DNA of 64,000 nt from Mesostigma viride (lineage: Eukaryota > Streptophyta > Mesostigmatophyceae > Mesostigmatales > Mesostigmataceae), in NCBI GenBank assembly GCA_009746045.1, contig RPFO01000164.1:1884509-1948508 (forward strand), written 5' to 3'. Under the pieces are notes generated by a model, which saw nothing but the letters and a program-made list of their open reading frames with translations, was not told where the DNA came from and did not search any database. This document shows, in pieces, positions 13,601 through 23,841 of the stretch. Each line of letters opens with the position of its first letter. Position 1 is the first letter of the stretch. A program made the translations under genes and the position numbers.

Positions 13601-13644
13601 ACAGGAGTTTTCCCGACTTGGGTAAGAGAAGAACGACGATCCAT
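4693..13644 (-). CDS. Ten-exon gene for a 547-residue coiled-coil protein
   Basis: Exons read on the minus strand: 13644-13315, 12516-12370, 11841-11701, 10727-10595, 9568-9309, 8598-8524, 7806-7632, 7077-6976, 5668-5469 and 4773-4693. They total 1644 bases (548 codons with TGA) and every junction keeps phase. Donors include GTAAGT, GTGGGT, GTACAG, GTGAGT and GTGAGG; acceptors are mostly GCAG or CCAG (the first, CCAAG, is the weakest). Exon 1 has a basic, Pro/Ser-rich head. Exons 2-5 code a long charged coiled coil (SAEYQARIDALTQRCAELED onward). Exons 5-8 form a more globular part (LVRLLSHTPEFKLLVMDLCR; QINKIWRRYFKGRG), then a basic helix (NKIAFLKKKLKMI). The last exon ends in RSQLYRQLNLRPGTSGRSV. 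I do not recognise the family; a cytoskeletal, basal-body or ciliary role would be a guess. Introns (about 0.4-1.3 kb) carry MITEs and other repeats. Confidence 0.8.
7439..7566. mobile_element. 128-bp MITE in an intron
   Basis: The terminal inverted repeats are AGTTAGGTTCAATAGTGCC at the left and, in reverse complement, AGTTAGGTTAAATAGTGCC at the right. A 5-bp direct repeat CCCAC flanks it (7434-7438 and 7567-7571). It lies between exons 7 and 8 of the coiled-coil gene. It has no coding capacity. The AGTTAG ends and 5-bp duplication resemble the LTR ends at 51-63 kb, which may be chance. Confidence 0.75.
8050..8150. repeat. Partial copy of the fold-back MITE
   Basis: ATATTTGTAACTTTTGTGTA, then GAGATTAGCATAGTACTCCG and GCATGCCCATGCGCATGACA, match the right arm of the element at 3799-4353. 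Only the outer part is present, in an intron of the coiled-coil gene. Confidence 0.55.
11437..11555 (+). repeat. 120-bp dispersed repeat, copy 1
   Basis: It begins CAAGGAGACAAACAGCG and ends AATGGAGATGGA, with GCTCGAGCCTGCCGTTATCT inside. The same unit with the same ends occurs at 24523-24642 (inverted) and 43039-43158. This copy is the most diverged and lies in the intron between exons 3 and 4 of the coiled-coil gene. Confidence 0.7.
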
Positions 13645-13946
13645 CTACAGGAATTACAAGGCGATACTAATGCGGTGTCAAGTAACCGTCAAGCTTACTA
13701 GATGTTTAATTTTCTACAAGTCAGCAGCCTTCCAATTTTGGTGCCATCCATCCCGTCCACCCTCTCATTCCCGGAGCATATTATTGCAAGAATTCTGGAC
13801 CCCTGTCGCCCTCAAGGTCGCCATAATTGCATGGCAGACATCTCGGGTCAGGCAAGGTTGAGGCTTTAGCATGCGAGCCTGGCACTCAAAAGCAACGGCT
13901 ACAAACTACAAAGCTTGGGGGATGCCAGTCGCCAGAACCGTTGTGT

Positions 13947-13994
13947 TGAGTTGAGTTGAGTTGAGTTTATTCCCGCGCCGGCGCTACTATTAAT
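13947..13994 (-). mobile_element. Tiny 5'-truncated retroposon with pentanucleotide tail
   Basis: An 11-bp direct repeat AACCGTTGTGT (13936-13946 and 13995-14005) flanks 48 bases. On the minus strand these run from a GC-rich hairpin (GCGCCGGCGC) into a tail of CAACT units. This is the hallmark of a retroposon 3' end, from a different family than the AATT-tailed ones. It lies between the two divergent host genes. Confidence 0.65.
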
Positions 13995-14645
13995 AACCGT
14001 TGTGTACGTGAGAAATCGGTCCTGTCGTACTAGTACCATGCAACCATTTAAAACTAACTTGTACGGATACATTTGCAAGATTATAAATCTCAACTAGCAG
14101 CCTACGAGGTGCGGATATCAGCACCGAGTCCAGTAGAAAACAGTCTGAGAACAGGGCTGTCAGCCTGTCACGTGCGCAGGGTGCGGCATGCAAGCCATGT
14201 CACGAACCTTTCACCAATTCACCATTCACCATACCTGTGTTGCGTTGTTGTGCGCTGTTGTGTAAGCTCGCAGTGCTTAAAACTTGCCTTAAAAATTTTT
14301 CCATATAAAAGAATTGATTGTTAGGTCGAGCAGTCGTGAATTGTTTACTGTGAATGTGTGTGTTGCGATGTAAATGACATTTAGAAGGTCGGCACCTCCT
14401 GTGTTCGCGGCGCATGCCCGATTGCGCGCCACGCTCACTGTATTTGCAGCGCAGTGAGCAGGGTTCTGCTACATGCTAAGAAAGCCTGCCAATGCGAGGC
14501 ATTGCCGGCCTCGGGTGGACGTTCAATATGACGTATTCTTACTCTGAAAGCAAGAATTCACACACGGCTGTTCTACCTTGCTCTTGCATATTTTTTGTCA
14601 AGAATATCGAAGCTAGTAGAGTAATATGTATGATAGCCTGATTGC

Positions 14646-16290
14646 ATGGCGCCGTACGACCATCACAAGAAGGCTGGGAACCCAGGAGACTGCGTAAAAC
14701 ACGTGGCTTTAGTCGCCGCGCTTGACCATGCCATAAGGCACCTGGCACGGGAGAAGGGGGGTTACTTTCGCTACTGTGACACGTATGCCGCCTATGCCTG
14801 GAATCCCCTGGTCGCTGACCCGTCTGTCGCGGCTGCGGAATGGACGCTCGGTATCGCTGCAGTAGCAGGCTCGCTAGTGGGCAATCGCAATGCCATGGAG
14901 AATCCTCACCTGTCCTTTTGGGCCAGGCATTATAGCATTCCCGAGTTTATAACTGCCAAGGGCGCGGCCCAGGCTGGCTCGTTTAAATACCCGGGCTCTT
15001 CCAGAATTGCCGCGGATGTCTGCGTGAGCAAAGGGGCGCGCCCTCACCTGACAATGTATGACATCTCTGATGCCGCGGTGGCAAGCCTAAAGGCAGAGTT
15101 TGCAGACTATGCCTCATCTGAACCCCTCGATGGCACCCGTATTCCTGACAGCGTGGCTGGCATTGCTAGAACTATCCACCGGTCAGCAGACCCCGCTGAT
15201 GAGGGTGTGCAAGGGGCAGATCTCTTGTTCATCGACCCGCCTAACCGTGTCGACCACTGGGGCGCTATTCTTCTTTTCATACGTCACCGGCGCGCCCACC
15301 AAGCCGTCCTCATCTGGCTACCCATCGGCAAAGGTTCCGGTGAGTGAGCATGTGTTGGCGAGCCCAAGCGTATTCATTATCTTGTTCCAGCCATATTCCT
15401 ACACCTATTGAGCACCTTATTCAGCACCTTCTGTGTGGTAAGGCTCAAACACCAAGGTCGGTGTTCTCCCTCAAGGTCATGCCTGGGCACTGATTCGCAA
15501 TCTCGCCCCCCCACCCCCCACCCCCAAACATACACCACTTGGATCGCGCTAAGGCATTGTGTGCCTCTATTTTTATCCCACCATATATGTGCCAAAGCAT
15601 GGTTCATAGCATAGGTACAAACGCCCTGTGTCATCGATGTTTCTTACTGTGAATTCGTCATGAGAGTCATGGGAGATGCAATCAAGATCCCTTGAGGGCA
15701 GAATTTTCCAGTATTATTTCCGTGCTGTGGTGTCTGTGCCTGTGGTAAGTTGCCTTGCGCCGTGGAGTAAGAGGAGTACCAAACTTTTAATGCACCAGCC
15801 GGACTGTTCTAGTGATTGTATATTTAAATAGACGCTTAGACCATGACCTATTTGTGGTTGTGAAAATCTCCATTCTAAAACACTTGGATTTCAAGCCTTG
15901 ATTTCCCGGAGATAAAGCTTTAGCAAAAGACGTGCATCAAATCACCATGGTAACTGGACCAAGCAATGTGTGTTTCTTGTGGTTGTGCTTTTTTGTCGTG
16001 TGCATGCAACATGCACCCTGGCGAATGCGCCAACTGCCCACGCAGGGTCTCGCGACCCGCATCCTGACAGCAGCGCACCGTGCAGCCCGGGTCGTGTAGC
16101 CTCCAGGACTGATGCGCTTGCCTTGGAGGGCTTCCACTGCACAGAGGTCCTGTGGGGGGGGCAGCGTAAGACGGTGGGGTGCCAGCTGCTCTACGCATTC
16201 CCTGGCAAGGAGGAGGATGGGGCATCCTTGCTGCGAGCTGCGGTGGACAGCGTGTGCGCGGCTGCAGGGTGGACATCGCATCATTTCTGA
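14646..16290 (+). CDS. RlmJ-like rRNA adenine-N6 methyltransferase, two exons
   Basis: Exon 1 is 14646-15339 (donor CCG|GTGAGT). Exon 2 runs from 16046 (acceptor CACGCAG), or alternatively 16100, to TGA at 16288-16290. Both choices keep phase and give 312 or 294 residues; E. coli RlmJ has 280. RlmJ methylates A2030 of 23S rRNA. The N-terminus YDHHKKAGNPGDCVKH aligns without gaps to the family start, keeping Tyr4, His6, Lys18 and the AGN motif. CDTYAAYA matches the family's DTHAGAG region, FKYPGSSRIA the YPGSP segment, and LLFIDPPN the catalytic DPPY motif with Asn in place of Tyr. Exon 2 carries LEGFHCTEVLW and GCQLLYAFPG, resembling the C-terminal strands. The catalytic motif begins at residue 4, so no organelle transit peptide is visible. 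The intron rules out simple bacterial contamination. Function is inferred from family. Confidence 0.8.
15340..16045 (+). other. Intron of the RlmJ-like gene
   Basis: It starts GTGAGTGAGC and ends CCCACGCAG. Stops in all frames and a C-rich simple stretch near 15506-15530 fit non-coding sequence. An alternative 3' end at 16099 (GTGTAG) is also in phase. Confidence 0.65.
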
Positions 16291-16607
16291 CTTTTAAGTC
16301 ATAGTGTGCTTTGCAGATGCATGGGTGAGCAGTGTTACATTATTCCACGTACGATACGGTATAATACGGTATAATACAAATTATACAGGGTCGTCCGTAT
16401 GAATTAACACTCCGTCTGTGAACTCATTACGGGCGTGGCCCGTAATTTTTCGTAGAATGCAGAATCGCGCCAAATGCGGGCGCTGGAGCGTCGCGCCGAA
16501 TCTGGAAAAACAGTTCGATGGGATCCGAGATCCAATGTTGGGCTATTTGAATATTAAAAAAAAAAAAATGGATAACAAATATTGGTGAATTGCACGTTGC
16601 CATATGA

Positions 16608-16932
16608 GGCACTATACCAGCTGAGGCCTAGCCTTTTAGTCATGTACATGTGTGCCTATGATGAGCCACTCTCCAGATGATGCCTAGCTTTATTTAATTA
16701 TGCAGTGCCCATGCAGGGAGTCACTCTCTGCTGAGAAGCCATGCCCTAGCTCTTGTACAGCTATGCTGATCTTCCCCACCTATGACGAGCTCCCCTTAGT
16801 TGGGTGTTGCCCGAGACTCTGGGTACGGTGCAGGTGCCCTAGTGCACCTAGAGCAAGTGTCGTTTACATTCCCACCCTTGCAGGAAGTAGCTTAGAATGT
16901 ATTATAGGCCATATGCCCCATTCTCTGGGCTA
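16608..16932 (+). repeat. 3' untranslated fragment of the ORF1-only family
   Basis: It starts GGCACTATACCAGCTGAGGC and runs to CTCTGGGCTAC, matching the palindrome arms at 2250-2600 and 24400-24900 but lacking the terminal hairpin. Copy B of the family begins at its right edge. Confidence 0.7.
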
Positions 16933-18510
16933 CAACGAGCCACGAGCCACGAGCCACGAGGTAGCCATGGCTGACGGCGGAGCTCATAACTTTCACGTTT
17001 GAGCACCGAATTTAGCCGTGAATATCACAATCGATGCGTCTTTCTACGACGCACATGCTGATGTAATTTCCTGAAGCCATTACGCAATATACGATGAGCA
17101 AACGCCTCTCGACGCAACGCAGCCTGGCGGCTGCGCTCGGCAATGATAATACGTCTGCAGCTTCGGCTGCAGCTTCGCCCACCGGCCCAGATGGCAACGG
17201 TGACACTAGTCGTGCACTGGTGCTCGCCCAGCCTCCCGGGCTTGCCTCGCCATCTGCCTCGCCTGACCCCAAGCGCAGTCGCTCTGCTGAGCCGCCCTGG
17301 GAAGAGCGCTCCTTTGACGCCAACGCCTCCAGCTACTGGCTCCAAGGCATAGGAGCCTTCATGGACGACGTGTTTTCCGGCAATCACGCCTCGCTTCTAA
17401 CCCTGTGCGTGTACTTCACGTCCCACAACCGCGGCCGCTGGCCTGGTAATGGCCAGCTTGTCGACCCCGCCGAGGCTCTCCCAATCCTTCACCGCATGAG
17501 TCGCCCCAAGCTTCAACGCTTCGCCCTCTGCTCCCTTGCTGGACGCTCCGAATCCGCGATCTGGGCTTCCCCCCGCCCACCTTCCCCACCGAAGCCACCA
17601 TCCGCACCCTCCTCAAGGAAGCTTTCGAGCAGCACGTGACCCCTCTTGCCGCAGATGTGGCGGCACTTGGCGGCACGCTGGCTGCTGAGCTCCCCACCAT
17701 CCCCACCGCCACCGCCACCCTCCTCGCCTCCACCCCCCCCCCCTCCGCCTCCACCGACTCCATCACCGCCCAGCTCCGCGACATCGACCAGCGCCTCAAG
17801 GATAATGCAATCGCTATCGAGGTCTTGCAGAACACAGCAGGCCTCACCGCCCAGGCAGTGAAGGACATTGCCGCCAAGCCCGCCTCGGCTGGCCTGGCCG
17901 GCGATGCTCCTCCCATCACGACCTGGGCGGACATGCTTAAGCAACATACCACCTCCACCACCTCCGCCGTCGCAGCCCAGCTCCAGCGGCAGACGCTTGA
18001 CCTCCGCGAGGAGGCCGAGCTCGCCAAGCGCAGCCTCAACGTCATTGTCAAGAATCTCAAGATGGAGGAAGGTGAGAATTCCGATCGAGAAGCTTGCGCG
18101 TGTTTTTGAGAGAGAAATCCTTGATCGCATGGGCCTTACTGGTGAGATCGAGCTGGCCGCCCACCGCCTTCCCCGCGCGCGGGGTAAGGCCGGGCCGCCC
18201 CCGCTCCTTCTCACCTTTAAGACCCCGGCGGACAAGATTTCTTTTCTCAGACGCCGCAAGCGGCTCGAGAAGACTCTCTTCACCCTTGACGACGACTTGA
18301 CCCTGGCACAGCAACAACGACGACGGGAGCTATATGGCCGGCCTACCTCCAGCTCCGGCAGACCAAGGCGGGCCAGCCGACCGGTGTACTGGAAGGGGGC
18401 GGCCATCTACGTCGGCCACAAGCCCTGGCAAGCGACACCCTCGACCACCGCGGCCCCAGCAACTCCAGCCCCAGCCTAGGGGAATACAGCAGTAGTGTAG
18501 AATAGTTAGA
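16933..18510 (+). pseudogene. ORF1-only retroposon, copy B (frame-broken)
   Basis: Tandem ACGAGCC units (16933-16958) precede the shared leader and an ATG at 17094; the reading ends with TAG at 18477. The first frame is open for 181 codons and then shifts near 17560-17600. The second frame covers the coiled-coil and RNA-binding-like part (LDLREEAELAKRSLNVIVKN), and a third carries FTLDDDLTLAQQQRRREL and VYWKGAAIYVGHKPWQ. Residues after the shared start (MSKR.STQRSLAAALGN) diverge from copies A and C between 17300 and 17560, so this is a distinct subfamily in the middle region. The 3' untranslated part is cut at 18510 by unrelated sequence. No ORF2. Confidence 0.72.
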
Positions 18511-19690
18511 CAGTCACATCAATCCGAAAACCCATTTTCTTCCCCTGGAAAATATTTGGAGATGGAATAATGGTCAGTTTGACCTCAAATTTGGCACCAA
18601 GGTTCCTTATCAGATATCTTATGATGCCATGTGGTCAAAAAAATTTTTGGGAGTTGGCAGCATGGTAACATGGTGACATTTGCTAGCAAAAAATACCGTA
18701 TTTTCAGCACTTTCTGGTATGTATGCATATATAATGACATCAAATGAACTCAGTTGGGCCTGGAACTTTGCACATGTTCTAAACACAACCCATGCAGCAT
18801 GCCCACAAAGTTTCAGGCTGGTTGGATGACAAATTGGTGACAAATGCTAGCATAAATACCCCCAAAATGCAGTTTTTCATGGTTTTCCAAGGGTTTTATC
18901 ACACATATGCATACATAATGACACCAAATGAACTCAGTTGGGCCTGGAACTTTGCACATGTTCTAAACACATCCCATGCAGCATGCCCACAAAGTTTCAG
19001 GCTGGTTGGATGACAAATTGGTGACAAATGCTAGCATAAATACCCAAAAAATGCAGTTTTTCATGGTTTTCCAAGGGTTTTATCACACATATGCATACAT
19101 AATGATACCAAATGAGCTCAGTTGGAGCTGGAACTTTGCACATGTTCTAAACACATCCCATGCAGCATGCCCACAAAGTTTCAGGCTGGTTGGATGACAA
19201 AATGGTGACAAATGCTAGCATAAATACCACAGAAAAAGCAGTTTTTCATGGTTTTCCAAGGGTTTTATCACACAAATGCATACATAATGACACCAAATGA
19301 GCTCAGTTGGAGCTGGAACTTTGCACATGTTCTAAACACATCCCATGCAGCATGCCCACAAAGTTTCAGGCTGGTTGGATGACAAAATGGTGACTGATGC
19401 TAGCGACCCCCCTCCCCCCCAAATGCAGTTTTTCATGGTTTTCCAAGGGTTCCAACACATGGGTGCCTATATCAATGAACTCAGTTAAGCCTAGAACTTT
19501 GCACAGCTCATAAAAACATCTATGTTAACTGCCCACAAGAAATTCAGACTGTTTGCATGACAAATAGGTGACAGATGCTAGCAAACATAGCACAAAAAAT
19601 GCAGTTCCTAGTAATTGTTTTGCAAGGGTTTCATCCCATAGTTGCATGTCAACCATTCCAGTTTGGGATATATAGTCAGGTTCCCAACAA
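18511..19690. repeat. 184-bp satellite array (about 5-6 units)
   Basis: Units recur every 183-185 bases (AACTCAGTTGGGCCTGGAAC at 18747 and 18930, variants at about 19114, 19298 and 19477), with CCCACAAAGTTTCAGGCTGG and AATGCAGTTTTTCATGGTTT inside. Identity falls off at both edges. Word order resembles the 173-bp units at 38.5-40.5 kb (ACTCA..., CTGGA...TTGCA, CCCACAAA, GGTGACA, TGCAGTTTTTC), suggesting common ancestry. Short open frames in it are repeats of each other and not genes. Confidence 0.8.
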
Positions 19691-19815
19691 CACATCTAGA
19701 TGATATATTATGTGATATTGCAGGAAGGCAGACTTAGGGGCACACGCCCATGATACAACGTCAACACGTACATCAACAACACACACGTAACTTCGCTAAT
19801 CTTCATAATAAAAAG

Positions 19816-20174
19816 CACACCTTCCCCACCCACCCACCCACCCACCCACCCACCCACCCACCCACCCACCCACCCACCTACCCACCCACCCACCCACCCA
19901 CCCACCCACCCACCCCCCCGCCCACCACCCACCCACCCACCCCCACCACCCACCCACCCACCCACCCACCCACCCACCCACCCACCCACCCACCCACCCA
20001 CCCACCCACCCACCCACCCACCACCCACCCACCCACCCACCCACCCACCCACCCACCCACCCACCCACCCACCCACCCACCCACCCACCCACCCACCCAC
20101 CCACCCACCCACCCACCACCCACCCACCCACCCACCCACCCACCCACCCACCCACCCACCCACCCACCCACCCA
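19816..20174. repeat. (CCCA)n tetranucleotide array
   Basis: About 360 bases of nearly pure CCCA units on the plus strand with a few CCA or CCCC interruptions. The minus strand is (TGGG)n and should be able to form G-quadruplexes. Long open frames of Pro-Thr-His follow only from the period not giving stops. Confidence 0.95.
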
Positions 20175-20184
20175 TATAACCATG

Positions 20185-20345
<161 letters not shown>

Positions 20346-20350
20346 TCATG

Positions 20351-21062
20351 CCTTCCCTCCCTCCCTCCCTCCCTCCCTCCCTCCCTCCCTCCCTCCCTCC
20401 CTCCTCCCTCCCTCCCTCCCTCCCTCCCTCCCTCCCTCCCTCCCTCCTCCCTCCCTCCCTCCCTCCCTCCCTCCCTCCCTCCCTCCTCCTCCCTCCCTCC
20501 CTCCTCCCTCCCTCCCTCCCTCCCTCCCTCCCTCCCTCCCTCCTCCCTCCTCCCTCCCTCCCTCCCTCCCTCCCTCCCTCCCTCCCTCCCTCCCTCCCTC
20601 CCTCCCTCCCTCCCCCTCCCTCCTCCCTCCCTCCCTCCCTCCCTCCCTCCTCCCTCCCTCGCTCCCTCCTCCCTCCCTCCCTCCCTCCCTCCTCCCTCCC
20701 TCCCTCCCTCCCTCCCTCCCTCCTCCCTCCCTCCCTCCCTCCCTCCCTCCCTCCCTCCCTCCCTCCCTCCCTCCCTCCCTCCTCCCTCCCTCCCTCCCTC
20801 CCTCCCTCCCTCCCTCCCTCCTCCCTCCCTCCCTCCCTCCCTCCTCCCTCCCTCCCTCCCTCCCTCCCTCCCTCCCTCCCTCCCTCCCTCCCTCCCTCCT
20901 CCTCCCTCCCTCCCTCCCTCCTCCCTCCCTCCCTCCCTCCCTCCCTCCTCCCTCCCTCCTCCTCCCTCCCTCCCTCCCTCCCTCCCTCCCTCCCTCCCTC
21001 CCTCCCTCCCTCCCTCCCTCCCTCCCTCCCTCCTCCCTCCCTCCCTCCCTCCCTCCCTCCCC
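20351..21062. repeat. (CCCT)n tetranucleotide array
   Basis: About 710 bases of CCCT units with scattered CCT (minus one C) units. The minus strand is (AGGG)n, again G-quadruplex-prone. It ends into a degenerate ATTC/ATGC-rich stretch at 21063-21115. Confidence 0.95.
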
Positions 21063-22022
21063 CCCTCATTCATGCATCCGTTCATTCATGCATGCATCCA
21101 CTCGTTCATTAACATGCCTCCGTTGGTCAGGGGTTCAAAATGATGCAACAGACACCAGAAAAGGGAGAAGGAGCCGCCTCCCCAACGTGCCGCCCGGCGA
21201 CGGCAGCGATGGGCCCAGGGGGGTAACTGTGCGCTTTGTCTTGTTCGCCGGGGTGCGCCGGCGGGGTGCGGGCACTGTCGCGTTTTATTTTGCCCGCCCG
21301 CCCCAGTCCTTGTCGCAGTGCCTCCTCAGGCCATGGCGGCAGGGTAAGAGTTCTTTTCGCCCGTCGCCGGACGCTCAAACCACTAGAATACGCCGGTTAA
21401 TGACGATAAAAAAGCGGGTTACAACGATAGAAACCAGTAGATGTTGGTTCTCCCGCACCCCGGGCACACCTAAGACATCGCCAGCTAGCCCCGCCCGCAG
21501 TTCATGCAGCGGACAATGTTTACCCCCCCAAGGGAAGTCATAAATCTGCAAGAAATGGCGTAAAAGCGAATAAATCCACGACATGCATGGTTGCCCCTGT
21601 CGGCGCTCCTATAAATCTGACTTTTTCGGAAAAATTGCGTGCAACATGGAAACGCAAACTTAAGGGAATTCCAACATTAAATTTCTTCGAAATGATATGA
21701 GGAGTCGTTCGAAAGTGTGCCCTCCCACCAGAAGCGTCTTAATCTACTCTGGAGGTCACCTTGAAAACACACGGGTAGCTGTGCGCGGCGTTCGAAACTG
21801 GCCACTGCTGCGTGTTTGCCCTCGCACCCTCCAAAAAAAGAACTGCTTTCGAACGTTTTTTTTTCAGAATAAATTTCCTTACGTGAATGCCGATCGAACA
21901 AGCGAAATCCGGTACAAAATGGCTTCGTAATTCCTGCACAGTAAATTTTCACGCCACCATAGCCTTTGCAATGAAATTTGCACTCAACATCTCCCGCGCG
22001 CACCGAATTTCGTCAATTTCAC
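21063..22022. other. No gene recognised
   Basis: The first 50 bases are degenerate CATT/ATGC units. The rest has a GC-rich patch (21170-21350) and an A/T-richer part. Open frames of up to 108 codons on the minus strand resemble no family I know and have no clear splice support. Confidence 0.45.
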
Positions 22023-23841
22023 TTTCTGAGCTATCTGCTCATTTTATAGTTATGTTGCGGCGGGCTCAAAGGGGGCCGATCTGCCGCCTGTAGCGTAGCT
22101 CTACCGTACGTCACCTACACCATGTTAGGTGCTTGTTGTTACTTAGGACTAGAGAGAGAAAGGGACCGGCGGTGCGCCGGTACTAGTGCCTACTGGCAAC
22201 CGTGCCCGCCCTTGATTGAGGGGGGCGCGGCGCCTTGAGACATGTGCTTTGTTTTCCATTTTCACACCGTACTTAGAGTGGTGTGGTGAACGTAGGGAGG
22301 CCTTTTTGCAGCTTCGCAACTTGATCCCAGCATTTGCTGGCAAGGTCGGCTGGCCGCTATGGCGGCTGCGCTGAATGTAAGACGATGCTATCGGCCTCTC
22401 CGGGCGTGGAGAGGCCTGGAATAAAAGTCTTTATGATCGCCACCTACCGTTACAGGCCACGGTAATGGTTGTTGGGTGGGGGGCTCTACGATTTGAGTAA
22501 AAGGGTGTGATTTCCGGCGCTGGGCCCACTGACGATTCCCCTCTACCCCTGGGTGCGGCAAGCAGCTTCCTGACACTGGGGAAGCTGCGTTTTTTAGTCG
22601 GACAACGTCAGGGAAGGAGCCATACAGGCCAGGGCCAGCGGCTACGGTGGAAAGAATCACAGGTGGAGGCGAATCTGCCTTAAACGTGGAAATGGCTAGC
22701 GCGGGGTGCCAGGGTAGCCCATAACTACCAGGAGCCTGACAGCGGACCCGATCTTTCGGCCTGTGGCCAGACGGGAGTTTCGGGGAGGATGCGGGGCTGG
22801 AGCGAATCTTGGTGGGAGGAGCGCGCTCTTCATAATTGCCCAGTTTTTCAGCAAAGGCAGCGGCTGCCGTGGGTCGGGGGGGGTCCTGTCGGCATGGGGA
22901 GGTCGGCAGGCACTCTGTACCCTCTCGGCGCTCCGGCGAGCAGGCCCCTTCTGCCCTTGGCGATAAGGGAGAGGTGGGAAGCTGCGGAAAACCGTGGGTA
23001 TTCATGCGCACTTACAAAAAATCTGGTTAAGAAACTCTACAGCGCTTGGCAAGCCTGGAAAAAAATTTTCCCCTCGCGGGGGGCGCGTGAAAACGTCTAA
23101 GGCTCCGCTACGCCCGCCCAAAGGCGGCGGGCTCCGCTTTGCCTTTGCCGTTTTCACGCGCCTCCCACGAGGGGGGGTGCGGGTGGAACCCGGCAGTGCG
23201 GTCCGGCTTTGTTTTAAGAAAATGCATTATATACCATAATAAAGCTCCACTCGGCTGCGGCTGCGCCAAGGCTCGTGACACCATGGCGATGGTGAGCCTT
23301 GGCGCTAGGAGGTCCGCAGCCATCATTATCACCACGATGGGGGTAATGGAGCCAGTGGCAGTGGCTCTACCCTCGGGAAATCCCAGCGGCTTTGCCGGTG
23401 GGCTGGTGATGGTGGTTGGGTGAGCTGGAGACGTTCCCAGGTGGCATAAGTCCTAAAGCGGCAGCACTGGGATGCGCCCCTCTAAGGAGGGGAACGCATG
23501 TGGCTCCGCCCTGCGTCCGCCGGGAGACCGTAGCGGCCACACGGGGGCGGGAAGGGGGGCATCATCATGCCAACAAGAGCCCAGCATTCCAAGTGGTTGC
23601 GTTCCTACCACCAGGGCTGGAAACGGCCTGGGTGGCCAGAGATGGTGATGTGGGACAAGATTGGACCAAGGGGGCATGTGCTGGGCCCCAGCATGGTGAA
23701 CTGGCCTAACTTGACAATGACTTGTACAATGATTTTGAGGGTGTGGCTAGGCTCAACTGTTAAAGCCTGCACACACTTATTGTAATAAACTTGTTTCTCT
23801 GGTAGGAAGGCACTCCAATGGACCTTAGCTTCAGCACCTAT
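22023..23841 (+). mobile_element. 1.8-kb repeat element, full-length copy
   Basis: It runs from TTTCTGAGCTATCTGCTCAT to CTTAGCTTCAGCACCTAT. Its first 290 and last 190 bases recur, directly adjoining, in the 508-bp copy at 23842-24349. Near the end is TTATTGTAATAAAC, containing the TGTAA polyadenylation word used by some green algae. A minus frame of 207 codons (22388-23011) is Pro/Ser-rich and unrecognised. A strong hairpin lies at 23071-23175. No inverted ends or target duplication are evident, so class is unknown. Confidence 0.6.
23071..23175. repeat. Strong hairpin inside the 1.8-kb element
   Basis: Arms CGCGTGAAAACG and CGTTTTCACGCG, extended by C-rich and G-rich outer parts, enclose GGCTCCGCTACGCCCGCCCA and GGCGGGCTCCGC, which pair partly with each other. 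It may be a separate palindromic insertion. Confidence 0.6.

Noticed and set aside
19816-20174. Telomere-like (GGGT)n tract
   Set aside because: Pure tetranucleotide repeat, not a TTAGGG or TTTAGGG type, and internal to the sequence.
21677-22003. 108-codon minus frame (IYCAGITKPF)
   Set aside because: No family match, weak codon character and no splice or context support.
22388-23011. 207-codon minus frame in the 1.8-kb element
   Set aside because: Pro/Ser-rich with a hairpin nearby, no recognisable motif, and absent from the deleted copy. Kept only as a remark.
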